Of a stretch of 64,000 nt of DNA, positions 11,453 through 22,416 are shown one piece after another (the first letter of the stretch is position 1; every line of letters starts with the position of its first letter). The position numbers were made by a program, and so were the translations under genes. Under the pieces are notes generated by a model. It had not been told where the DNA came from. It saw nothing but the letters and a program-made list of their open reading frames with translations, and searched no databases. Source of the DNA: Edaphochlamys debaryana (taxonomy: Eukaryota; Chlorophyta; Chlorophyceae; Chlamydomonadales). The stretch spans positions 1 to 64,000 of the forward strand of contig JAEHOE010000079.1 in the NCBI GenBank assembly GCA_016858145.1. Reading direction: 5' to 3'.

Positions 11453-14400
11453 TCATGGCATGGAGAGGAGCCTCTCGCTGGCCCCAAGGGCGGTGTGAAG
11501 CGCCTGGATGTCTGCCAAGTGGCAGTCCAGCAGGTGCACGCTGCCTTGGCAGCCTGTGGCAGCTTTCGCCGCACGTGCGGCTCTGATGCACGCCAAGGCC
11601 CCGCTGATCCAGTTCTCGAGCCGGCTCTTATCCATCTGCACGTAGCCCAGGTGCTCACGAGCCCGAGCCAACTCGGAGGCGGCTTCGTGACACTTCCGGC
11701 CATGGAACAGGTTGAGTGCGGCATCGGAACTGGATGGGGTTGCCCACGGGGGCTGGCGGCCGGGCACATACAGCCCTTTGACCTGGTCCTCCGTCAGGCG
11801 CTGAACGCTGCTGGGACCCAGCTGCATGCCCTGCCATACGTACATCTCGTCTAAGAGAGTGCGGATCTGCGACCGCTTACGCTTCAGCCGACTCTGGATG
11901 CGCTTGGTTTCCCGATCTGCGCACCCAGCCTGCGCGCGCTCCTGCTGGCCGTGCTGCACCTCCAGGACGTACGCGCCGATGCGGGCCTGGCACCTACGGC
12001 ACAGACGGTACTTAAGGGCAGCCCTCCATCGACCGGGCTCCAGCCAGGCTTTCATCCCGCAGCGCACCTGCTAACTTCGCGCTCGCATAGCCTTTGGAGG
12101 GCGGCGTCGAAGGGGCCATGGCCGCGCTTCCACTGCTTCCAGCCGTCCGGGAGCAGCCCATGCTTCCCCTCGAGCCGCCGCAGGGCAGCATCCACCTTCG
12201 TGATCTGGGCGCTGGTGCTTGCCGCGGCCAGCGCAACAGCGGAGCTACTGGACACAACGGCGAGTGAGGGGGCTTTGTCCTTGAGCCCCTCCATCTCCGC
12301 GCGGCGCAGGCGCAGCAGGACGTAGTCCATCTGAGGAAGCGGAAGAGGCCGGGGCGGCTTTGTTGGCGCCCTGATCTACGTGGTGGTTGTACCCTGGCTA
12401 CGCCCCACGTGCCCAAACACACCTGCCACGCGTCCGTGTCACCGGGGACACCTCCTGGCGGCGAAGTGCCGACAGCAGACTGCACGAAGCGAGCTGCCGC
12501 TGCTGCTGGATCCTCAACTCCGGCGGCCCGGGCGGCCGACTCCGCCTTGCGCACCTCCACCTCGGACTCGCCTGCGGTGTTCATGCACGCAAGGGTCACA
12601 GACACGCACTTACGGACCTTGACCAACACCACCCAGCCAGTAAGAACACACTCACGAATCTTAGCCACGGTGCGCTTGTAGGCTCGGACCAGGAGCTGGA
12701 CGACACGCTTGCTCTTAGCTCGCGAGACTGAAGCCAGCGCCATCTCGATGAAGTCCCGGCGCCGTGCGAGGGTCATGTATCTGGCCAGAGGGCCGACGGG
12801 CTGGGGGGGAGCAGGGAAACCAAGAGGCGGGATTGGGCTGAGCTGCAAGGAGGTCACCGTGCGCAAGGTGCTGCTCCTTCGCCCTGGACAAAAGCCACCA
12901 GCGCGCACACGCCTCACCTTTGTGCTGCTCCACAGCTGCTCAATCTCCTCTCCTATCTGGCGACCAGCTCCCTCCGTGAAGCGGCCACTGTTGGTCAGCT
13001 GGCAGGCCAGGTCGTGGCCTGCCCCATGCATCCAGTTGACCATGATCTTCAGCTGAGCTGCGCTCTGGGGCAGATCTGGCTGCCGCGCCACGTAGCGGCT
13101 CCAGGTGTGCTTGAAGCGGCAGCCAAAGTCGATGTAGACGTGCTTCAGGTCGGGGCGCTCCTTCACCAGGTGCCCGAGCATAAGGAGGTAGTAGGCGAAC
13201 TGCTCAGGGGTCTGCATGTCGCAGAAGATGCCGCGCACGGGGAAGCCGTGCATGCACACGGCCCCGCATACGCCGTGCACGTCCAGAGGACCGCTAGAAG
13301 CTGGGGCCTCCGGGCGCGAGCAGTGCAGAGAGGACTGGCACACGCAGGCATCGGCCTCAGCGTCAGCATCTGCGTCGCCCAGCGTGCTGCGAAGGTTAAG
13401 CCGGCCCTGCCCATGAAGGGCTTGCACTCGGGCGTCCACGGGGCCGAAGCAGCTGCTCAGCCGCGGCTTGAGGTCCCTGGACGCCGCACCGCACGAGGAG
13501 TAGTGGCCCAGCTTGTTGCCGCAAGCGTCCATCGCCACCGCCAGCGGGTACGGCGTGTCTGTGGAATGGGTTTACAGTACTGGTAAGAGTGTGGGGGTGA
13601 CTGACGAGGTGCCTTGGTTCCGGACCTTGCGCACCTTCGGGCGCCTGCGCTCCTTCTGCGCCCTCGCTACCTATGAAGAGAGAGGAGTATATAGGTTAGA
13701 CTATGGCAGGCAACGGCAAGGTTCGGGCTCATGTACCAGCCCATGCGCACCCGGGGGCTGGGGCCGGCGGGAGCAGATTGGACACCCGCACAGTGCGCCT
13801 GTGTCCATGCCCGTCACGCCGAGCCGCTGGAGGTCCGTGCACATGAACCGTGCCCGCTGGAAGGCCATGAAGGATGCGAAGAAGCGCCGGCGGTCCACCG
13901 ACAGCCGCTCTGGCGAGCACGGCTGATCAGGCAGCTCTGAGTCAGAGTCTGACTCAGTGTCCGACTCTGCAACGGTGCCGGAGATGCATGGCGCGCCCAC
14001 GGCCATAGCTTCGAGGAAGTCCGTGAACCCTGCAGTTGGGGAGGCAGACAAGGTAAGGGGTACGTCACGGCATGACGGGCAGAGGAAGGGATGAGGCGCA
14101 AACCCTCCACCCGCACCGGTGCTTCCCCCATGTGATGGTGGCCGAGAGCGTGAGCCCCCCGTCTCGCCAGACACACCTGTCACGCTCAGCCCGTCGCAGC
14201 ACAGCACGCCATAGGCTTTATGGACTTGGAGGTCGTACCATGCGTGCGCATCGACAGGGGAGCTGACGAAGCAGCCCGCCTCGACGGCAGTGGGGGTGAA
14301 GGAGTCGCCACACCTCGAGCACTTGGCAGTGCTGAGGTAGACGATGCCGCTGCAGTTCAGGCCCACGTATCGAACTGACATTAGGGGAAGCTGTGTCTCC

Positions 14401-14990
14401 GCGCCGACGACCCAGCTGAACGTGGCTCCGGCGCAGTTGCGGCTGTGAGCTGCGCACAGGCGCTCGCACGCAGAGTCGACACGCCCCTGGGCAATTGCCA
14501 AGATGGCGGCCGCCAGCTCTCGCTCCTGCTGAGCGTGAAGGTGTGCGTGCGTCACGAAGGCCTGCTCCAGCGCTGGCGACGCGGCGTCCCATGCAGCCTC
14601 TTCCCTCTCAACCCGCTGCCTGTGGGCTGCACTCCGCGGATTGGGTAGGGGCGCGCCGGCAGCCGCCGGTGCACCACCATGCTGGACCCCGGCTCTGGCA
14701 CGCTTCTTGGCCCCTTGGCCGCCGCGGGGAACGAGCTGGCCGGGGCGAGGGGCGCGCTGATGCTGCTCCTGCGGTGGCGGCGATGCCGGTCGCCACGTGG
14801 GGGCTGCAGTGACCTTGCTGGGCTCGGAGCGCTGGCCCTGGGGGGTGGATGGAGGTGTGCGGGCATGACGAGGGAGGGGAGACTGAGAGAGCGTCCAGCC
14901 AGCACGAGAGGGGTCATCCGTCACTGGCCTCCAGCGCCTTGGAGCGCCCGAGCGGGCACTTGCCTTCGGGATGTCGTCACCGGCCGGCAT
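11453..14990 (-). CDS. KDZ transposase, 955 residues, 8 exons, apparently intact
   Basis: The enzyme is predicted to cut and rejoin the element's own ends in the nucleus. Exons on the minus strand: 14990-14177, 14029-13751, 13670-13635, 13558-12918, 12800-12656, 12571-12423, 12330-12068 and 11993-11453. All junctions are GT-AG and keep phase, giving 2868 nt. Exon 1 holds a Cys-cluster module (STAKCSRCGDSFTP, then EAGCFVSSP and WYDLQVHKAYGVLCCDGLS) typical of the N-termini of KDZ transposases; exon 2 adds CGCPICSRRP. The catalytic core is in exon 4: MDACGNKLGHY (Asp about 387), HVYIDFGCRF (Asp about 520) and IGEEIEQLWS (Glu about 580), matching the family's three acidic residues. The C-terminus is charged and helical. 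The start ATG at 14990 is followed by an uninterrupted frame, unlike the copy at 16140. Activity is not proven. Confidence 0.88.
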
Positions 14991-15254
14991 GTCCCCACAT
15001 GCGGCAACTGCTGAGTGGTGCCAAAGAGCGCTGCTGGGTCTTGTGCCGGAGCAATCAGGTGTCCAAGTCGCCCGAAATGCCGAAGCCGCGGCTAGCCGCG
15101 GCTGTCAACCGTTGGCCATCCGTTGCGTGGCCAGGGCATAGCCTTCTGGGAAGAAGCTGGCTTGACACGGGCCGTAGAGGCTACAGTGGCGTAGTTGCGG
15201 GGTTGAACAGAGAACGTCAGGCGTGTTCGCTTTGTGAATGGGGATCAACCTAAT

Positions 15255-15617
15255 GAGGCTCTCCGCAGCCCGCGCGCGACCCGCTCATGGCTTGCTGAGG
15301 GTACGTAGCAACAGTCGTGTGAGGTCTGGGGTCTAACGGTGCAGCAGTGAGGCAGGAGGTGTGCGCAATGTCGCGCGATAACTCGCAGTCAAGTCGCTAT
15401 TGCGGCGCGTCTATGGCGGGGGGTGCAGTATAGGTGTGGCGCATATGGCGTGCAAGTCGGCTTCGATGCAGCGCGCTGACTCGCGGTCAACGCGATAGGG
15501 CGTTCCGTCTATGGCGGTGCGGCCAATCGGTGTTCGGGTGTTGGGTGTCCGCATATGACGGTCACCGCCATTGATCTCCCCCCCTCATAGACGGAAAGTT
15601 ACCGAGAGACCTGGCTG
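15255..15617 (-). repeat. Right terminal inverted repeat of the KDZ element
   Basis: Reverse complement of the left end: one 113-bp end unit (15505-15617) plus the inner part (15255-15504). It therefore has one end unit where the left end has two. It contains the same CCGTCTATGG motifs and the GACGGTCACCGCCA version of the palindrome. The outermost 108 bp form the asymmetric centre of the large palindrome. Confidence 0.8.
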
Positions 15618-16139
15618 ATAAACGGAACGCCCTATCGCGTTGACCGCGAGTCAGCGCGCTGCATCGAAGCCGACTTGCACGCCATATGCGCCACTCCTAT
15701 ACTGCACCCCCCGCCATAGACGCGCCGCAATAGCGACTTGACTGCGAGTTATCGCGCGACATTGCGCACACCTCCTGCCTCACTGCTGCACCGTTAGACC
15801 CCAGACCTCACACGACTGTTGCCACGTACCCTCAGCAAGCCATGAGCGGGTCGCGCGCGGGCTGCGGAGAGCCTCTTTAGGTTGATCCCCATTCACAAAG
15901 CGAACACGCCTGACGTTCTCTGTTCAACCCCGCAACTACGCCACTGTAGCCTCTACGGCCCGTGTCAAGCCAGCTTCTTCCCAGAAGGCTATGCCCTGGC
16001 CACGCAACGGATGGCCAACGGTTGACAGCCGCGGCTAGCCGCGGCTTCGGCATTTGTGGCGACTTGGACACCTGATTGCTCCGGCACAAGACCCAGCAGC
16101 GCTCTTTGGCACCACTCAGCAGTTGCCGCATGTGGGGAC

Positions 16140-19100
16140 ATGCCGGCCGGTGACGACATCCCGAAGGCAAGTGCCCGCTCTTACCCTCGGGCGCTCCAAG
16201 GCGCTGGAGGCCAGTGACGGATGACCCCTCTCGTGCTGGCTGGACGCTCTCTCAGTCTCCCCTCCCTCGTCATGCCCGCACACCTCCATCCACCCCCCAG
16301 GGCCAGCGCTCCGAGCCCAGCAAGGTCACTGCAGCCCCCACGTGGCGACCGGCATCGCCGCCACCGCAGGAGCAGCATCAGCGCGCCCCTCGCCCCGGCC
16401 AGCTCGTTCCCCGCGGCGGCCAAGGGGCCAAGAAGCGTGCCAGAGCCGGGGTGCAGCATGGTGGTGCACCGGCGGCTGCCGGCGCGCCCCTACCCAATCC
16501 GCGGAGTGCAGCCCACAGGCAGCGGGTTGAGAGGGAAGAGGCTGCATGGGACGCCGCGTCGCCAGCGCTGGAGCAGGCCTTCGTGACGCACGCACACCTT
16601 CACGCTCAGCAGGAGCGAGAGCTGGCGGCCGCCATCTTGGCAATTGCCCAGGGGCGTGTCGACTCTGCGTGCGAGCGCCTGTGCGCAGCTCACAGCCGCA
16701 ACTGCGCCGGAGCCACGTTCAGCTGGGTCGTCGGCGCGGAGACACAGCTTCCCCTAATGTCAGTTCGATACGTGGGCCTGAACTGCAGCGGCATCGTCTA
16801 CCTCAGCACTGCCAAGTGCTCGAGGTGTGGCGACTCCTTCACCCCCACTGCCATCGAGGCGGGCTGCTTCGTCAGCTCCCCTGTCGATGCGCACGCATGG
16901 TACGACCTCCAAGTCCATAAAGCCTATGGCGTGCTGTGCTGCGACGGGCTGAGCGTGACAGGTGTGTCTGGCGAGACGGGGGGCTCACGCTCTCGGCCAC
17001 CATCACATGGGGGAAGCACCGGTGCGGGTGGAGGGTTTGCGTCTCATCCCTTCCTCTGCCCGTCATGCCGTGACGTACCCCTTACCTTGTCTGCCTCCCC
17101 AACTGCAGGGTTCACGGACTTCCTCGAAGCTATGGCCGTGGGCGCGCCATGCATCTCCGGCACCGGTGCAGAGTCGGACACTGAGTCAGACTCTGACTCA
17201 GAGCTGCCTGATCAGCCGTGCTCGCCAGAGCGGCTGTCGGTGGACCGCCGGCGCTTCTTCGCATCCTTCATGGCCTGCCAGCGGGCACGGTTCATGTGCA
17301 CGGACCTCCAGCGGCTCGGCGTGACGGGCATGGACACAGGCGCACTGTGCGGGTGTCCAATCTGTTCCCGCCGGCCCCAGCCCCCAGGTGCGCATGGGCT
17401 GGTACATGAGCCTGAACCTTGCCGTTGCCTGCCATAGTCTAACCAATATACTCCTCTCTCTTCATAGGTAGCGAGGGCGCAGAAGGAGCGCAGGCGCCCG
17501 AAGGTGCGCAAGGTCCGGAACCAAGGCACCTCGTCAGTCACCCCCACACTCTTACCAGTACTGTAAACCCATTCCACAGACACGCCGTACCCGCTGGCGG
17601 TGGCGATGGACGCTTGCGGCAACAAGCTGGGCCACTACTCCTCGTGCGGTGCGGCGTCCAGGGACCTCAAGCCGCGGCTGAGCAGCTGCTTCGGCCCCGT
17701 GGACGCCCGAGTGCAAGCCCTTCATGGGCAGGGCCGGCTTAACCTTCGCAGCACGCTGGGCGACGCAGATGCTGACGCTGAGGCCGATGCCTGCGTGTGC
17801 CAGTCCTCTCTGCACTGCTCGCGCCCGGAGGCCCCAGCTTCTAGCGGTCCTCTGGACGTGCACGGCGTATGCGGGGCCGTGTGCATGCACGGCTTCCCCG
17901 TGCGCGGCATCTTCTGCGACATGCAGACCCCTGAGCAGTTCGCCTACTACCTCCTTATGCTCGGGCACCTGGTGAAGGAGCGCCCCGACCTGAAGCACGT
18001 CTACATCGACTTTGGCTGCCGCTTCAAGCACACCTGGAGCCGCTACGTGGCGCGGCAGCCAGATCTGCCCCAGAGCGCAGCTCAGCTGAAGATCATGGTC
18101 AACTGGATGCATGGGGCAGGCCACGACCTGGCCTGCCAGCTGACCAACAGTGGCCGCTTCACGGAGGGAGCTGGTCGCCAGATAGGAGAGGAGATTGAGC
18201 AGCTGTGGAGCAGCACAAAGGTGAGGCGTGTGCGCGCTGGTGGCTTTTGTCCAGGGCGAAGGAGCAGCACCTTGCGCACGGTGACCTCCTTGCAGCTCAG
18301 CCCAATCCCGCCTCTTGGTTTCCCTGCTCCCCCCCAGCCCGTCGGCCCTCTGGCCAGATACATGACCCTCGCACGGCGCCGGGACTTCATCGAGATGGCG
18401 CTGGCTTCAGTCTCGCGAGCTAAGAGCAAGCGTGTCGTCCAGCTCCTGGTCCGAGCCTACAAGCGCACCGTGGCTAAGATTCGTGAGTGTGTTCTTACTG
18501 GCTGGGTGGTGTTGGTCAAGGTCCGTAAGTGCGTGTCTGTGACCCTTGCGTGCATGAACACCGCAGGCGAGTCCGAGGTGGAGGTGCGCAAGGCGGAGTC
18601 GGCCGCCCGGGCCGCCGGAGTTGAGGATCCAGCAGCAGCGGCAGCTCGCTTCGTGCAGTCTGCTGTCGGCACTTCGCCGCCAGGAGGTGTCCCCGGTGAC
18701 ACGGACGCGTGGCAGGTGTGTTTGGGCACGTGGGGCGTAGCCAGGGTACAACCACCACGTAGATCAGGGCGCCAACACAGCCGCCCCGGCCTCTTCCGCT
18801 TCCTCAGATGGACTACGTCCTGCTGCGCCTGCGCCGCGCGGAGATGGAGGGGCTCAAGGACAAAGCCCCCTCACTCGCCGTTGTGTCCAGTAGCTCCGCT
18901 GTTGCGCTGGCCGCGGCAAGCACCAGCGCCCAGATCACGAAGGTGGATGCTGCCCTGCGGCGGCTCGAGGGGAAGCATGGGCTGCTCCCGGACGGCTGGA
19001 AGCAGTGGAAGCGCGGCCATGGCCCCTTCGACGCCGCCCTCCAAAGGCTATGCGAGCGCGAAGTTCGCAGGTGCGCTGCGGGATGAAAGCCTGGCTGGAG

Positions 19101-19685
19101 CCCGGTCGATGGAGGGCTGCCCTTAAGTACCGTCTGTGCCGTAGGTGCCAGGCCCGCATCGGCGCGTACGTCCTGGAGGTGCAGCACGGCCAGCAGGAGC
19201 GCGCGCAGGCTGGGTGCGCAGATCGGGAAACCAAGCGCATCCAGAGTCGGCTGAAGCGTAAGCGGTCGCAGATCCGCACTCTCTTAGACGAGATGTACGT
19301 ATGGCAGGGCATGCAGCTGGGTCCCAGCAGCGTTCAGCGCCTGACGGAGGACCAGGTCAAAGGGCTGTATGTGCCCGGCCGCCAGCCCCCGTGGGCAACC
19401 CCATCCAGTTCCGATGCCGCACTCAACCTGTTCCATGGCCGGAAGTGTCACGAAGCCGCCTCCGAGTTGGCTCGGGCTCGTGAGCACCTGGGCTACGTGC
19501 AGATGGATAAGAGCCGGCTCGAGAACTGGATCAGCGGGGCCTTGGCGTGCATCGGAGCCGCACGTGCGGCGAAAGCTGCCACAGGCTGCCAAGGCAGCGT
19601 GCACCTGCTGGACTGCCACATGGCAGACATCCAGGCGCTTCACACCGCCCTTGGGGCCAGCGAGAGGCTCCTCTCCATGCCATGA
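16140..19685 (+). pseudogene. KDZ transposase, inverted second copy, frameshifted in exon 1
   Basis: Same eight-exon structure as the copy at 11453-14990: 16140-16961, 17109-17387, 17468-17503, 17580-18220, 18338-18482, 18567-18715, 18808-19070 and 19145-19685. After codons MPAGDDIPKASARS an 8-bp insertion, TTACCCTC, near 16181-16188 shifts the frame and leads to an early stop. The next usable in-frame start would lie downstream. The Cys cluster, the three acidic catalytic residues and all splice sites are otherwise preserved. Few substitutions separate the copies, for example Val to Ile near the Cys cluster and Ser to Arg at the end of exon 7. It could still make an N-terminally shortened protein; that is inference. 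Confidence 0.8.
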
Positions 19686-19744
19686 CCACGCACCCCGCAC
19701 GTGGGCGGGCATCCAGGTCCAGGTGGGTGGGGCGGCAGCGTGGA

Positions 19745-21154
19745 GCTCTGCCGGGCGCTGACGGGCCGTCTCCTGCTCCGCGCGCCTTGCTCCCTGTCGT
19801 GGCTCTCAGCCCTCCACCCTTGCTTCCCGCCTCCCTCTCCGTACAGGCCAGGCGCTTACCTTCTGCGGCCTGGGCAGGCGTTGCTGGGTACCTCGTGCTT
19901 GTTTGGGCAGGTGGGCATGGGCGGGTGGTGCAGGCGCGTGGGTGGGATGACGCCAGGGTGCTTGGGGCTGGGCGCGGACGGGCCGTCTCCTGCTCCGCGC
20001 GCCTTGCTCCCTGTCGTGGCTCTCAGCCCTCCTCCCTTGCTTCCCGCCTCCCTCTCCGTACAGGCCAGGCGGATACCTTCTGCGGCCCGGGCAGGCGTTG
20101 CTGCGTGCCTCGTGCTTGTTTGGCCAGGTGGGCATGGGCGGGTGGTGCAGGCGCGTGGGTGGGATGACGCCAGGGTGCTTGGGGCTGGGCGCGGACGGGC
20201 CGTCTCCTGCTCCGCGCGCCTTGCTCCCTGTCGTGGCTCTCAGCCCTCCACCCTTGCTTCCCGCCTCCCTCTCCGTACAGGCCAGGCGCTTACCTTCTGC
20301 GGCCTGGGCAGGCGTTGCTGCGTGCCTCGTGCTTGTTTGGGCAGGTGGGCATGGGCGGGGTGGTGCAGGCGCGTGGGTGGGATGACGCCAGGGTGCTTGG
20401 GGCTGGGCGCGGACGGGCCGTCTCCTGCTCCGCGCGCCTTGCTCCCTGTCGTGGCTCTCAGCCCTCCACCCTTGCTTCCCGCCTCCCTCTCCGTACAGGC
20501 CAGGCGCTTACCTTCTGCGGCCTGGGCAGGCGTTGCTGCGTGCCTCGTGCTTGTTTGGGCAGGTGGGCATGGGCGGGTGGTGCAGGCGCGTGGGTGGGAT
20601 GACGCCAGGGTGCTTGGGGCTGGGCGCGGACGGGCCGTCTCCTGCTCCGCGCGCCTTGCTCCCTGTCGTGGCTCTCAGCCCTCCACCCTTGCTTCCCGCC
20701 TCCCTCTCCGTACAGGCCAGGCGCTTACCTTCTGCGGCCTGGGCAGGCGTTGCTGCGTGCCTCGTGCTTGTTTGGGCAGGTGGGCATGGGCGGGTGGTGC
20801 AGGCGCGTGGGTGGGATGACGCCAGGGTGCTTGGGGCTGGGCGCGGACGGGCCGTCTCCTGCTCCGCGCGCCTTGCTCCCTGTCGTGGCTCTCAGCCCTC
20901 CTCCCTTGCTTCCCGCCTCCCTCTCCGTACAGGCCAGGCGCTTACCTTCTGAGGCCTGTAGGCTCTCGTTGGCACAACGAGCCCTTCTGGCGGCCGGCGG
21001 TCAATGGCTTCGCCGGCTGGCCTTGGTGCCCCCTGAAACCGGCGTGCGCCCACGGGTGCCGGACGTCGTCTGCCTGGCTGCCGTTACAGCACGGGAGCAC
21101 GGGCGTCAGGCCCTGTATAGCGCTCGGGAGGCCTCGCGAGTGGCGCGGGTGTAG
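19745..21154 (+). repeat. 217-bp tandem repeat, about 5.5 units, right arm
   Basis: Same repeat as at 10421-11374 in the opposite orientation, with two more units (434 bp). Each unit contains TCTCCGTACAG as an acceptor-like site, a 64-bp exon-like piece and CAGGTGGGCATGG. The last unit runs into the unique stretch SLAQRALLAAGGQWLRRLAL, ending at a stop at 21154. The copy-number difference between arms shows that they are evolving by slippage or unequal exchange. Confidence 0.7.
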
Positions 21155-22354
21155 TGCTGCGCGTGGGGGTTAGCGTGGTTGCTGACTTCTGGGCTCGGCT
21201 TCGGTCCTTCTCCCTACGTCCCCAGCGCCCTCGTGGCTGGGGCCGTGTGCCCTCTGACCACTGGTGCTTTCTGTCTGCGAGTGTTTCCAGTGTGGGCTCG
21301 CCTCCCGGCCCGTCGTGAGTGTTCTGTCGTGCCCCTTTCTCGTTTCCTGTGGTTTGGTGCCGCCCCTGTGTGGGCTTCGCTCTGTGCCTTGTGTCTTCGT
21401 TGCGTGGCCTGCGGGCCTGGGTGGCTTGGAGCGCTACTCCTTTTCTCCGGTCTGCTGTGCGCTGCCGTGGTTCGCTAGAGACTTAGACCAAACGTGCTCC
21501 GGTGCAGGCACTCCGCCTGGTGGTGTCGTCTGCCGCTGTTTTGGGTGGTTCTCACAGGCCGCAGGGGTGCCTGTGCTGAGGGTCCGCGCTGTCCGGGTCA
21601 TAGGCTGGGCCAGGGTCAGGGTGCCGTGGCTGCTTGGCCTGCCGTTGCACTTGTAACCGCTCCTGACGTGGGGCTAGCGTGCAGTGTATCTCGGACGGGT
21701 AAAACGACTAGCCGGATAAAGGACGCTGCACCTCCGGTTGAAATGGTGATGAGTTGTGATGCAAGCCCTCCCTTAGTTGCATGCACGCACGCCCATCCAG
21801 CGGGTGCGGCAAGGCAGCTGGCAGCGTTGACAGGACACGGGAACAGCGGACAGCATGCAGCGTCACGCCAGCTGACAGGATCCGTCCAGCCCCGCCACTT
21901 GGCGTTAGGCAAGGAAGGAGGGGGTCTTGCAGGCATTCCGCGAGGGCGGCGCGCACTGAGGACAGCCTCCCTCAGCGTGCTCACCAGGGTTCTAGCTGCT
22001 CCAGGGCGAGATGCGACTAGGGCATGGCCGTCTGGGCTACAGGCTAAGCTGCTGGGTAGTGGGTCCACTGTGCGACTGAGCCGCGTGAGGAAATGCTCGG
22101 GCGACGAGGGTCAAGGTTCTAAGCCCCTTGTAACCACAGTTGTGCCTAACGACGAGTACCTGCTGCGGCCCTCGTCATTGGCATAAGGCAGCGACAGCGG
22201 CCTGCCTGCAGCTCAAGTTAGGGTGCGGGGTTGGGGTGGGGGCTGGGGTGCGGGTGCGGCCAGGCAGCCTTTCCTTGGGCCAGGCATGGGCGCCTGCGGC
22301 CTCCTCCACCATGCACTGCGTCACTCCTTTCCCTCCTCCGCTCCGCCCACCTAG
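21155..22354 (+). other. Uncertain DNA downstream of the second transposase copy
   Basis: Mirror image of about 9222-10420. It has a 230-codon frame at 21494-22186 without an ATG start or recognisable domain. No splice-supported gene could be built. Confidence 0.3.
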
Positions 22355-22416
22355 CAGCAGTGCAGCACACCCGATTTGCCGGTCTGCCTCTCCGCTATGC
22401 TAGCTAGTTGCTGCTT
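22355..22416. mobile_element. 62-bp insertion unique to the right palindrome arm
   Basis: Aligning the arms, CACCTAG/CGGAGTTG is continuous on the left (near 9220) but interrupted on the right by 62 bp beginning CAGCAGTGCAGCAC and ending GTTGCTGCTT. The ends form only a five-base inverted match (AGCAG/CTGCT). It could be a tiny non-autonomous insertion or a deletion on the left. No clear target duplication is visible. Confidence 0.4.

Larger units (their letters stand above)
8340..15509. repeat. Left arm of a giant head-to-head palindrome
   Basis: This stretch is repeated in reverse complement at 15621-23296 with very high identity over coding exons, introns and non-coding DNA. Length differences come from a few discrete events: an 8-bp insertion in the first transposase exon of the right copy, two extra 217-bp repeat units there, and a 62-bp insertion at 22355-22416. 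Homology stops abruptly at 8340 here and at 23296 on the right. Confidence 0.9.
2731..15617. mobile_element. KDZ-superfamily DNA transposon, about 12.9 kb, both ends present
   Basis: The left end reads CAGCCAGGTCTCTCGGTAAC and the right end is its exact reverse complement at 15598-15617, so the element is bounded by long terminal inverted repeats (2731-about 3205 and about 15255-15617). Inside are two convergent genes: a plus-strand gene starting at 3176 just inside the left repeat, now broken, and a minus-strand KDZ transposase starting at 14990. KDZ elements are known cut-and-paste transposons whose transposases carry N-terminal Cys clusters and a DDE-type core. The flanks are TAT at 2728-2730 and ATA at 15618-15620, so TAT may belong to the terminus. 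A target-site duplication cannot be read because a second truncated copy abuts the right end. Confidence 0.85.
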
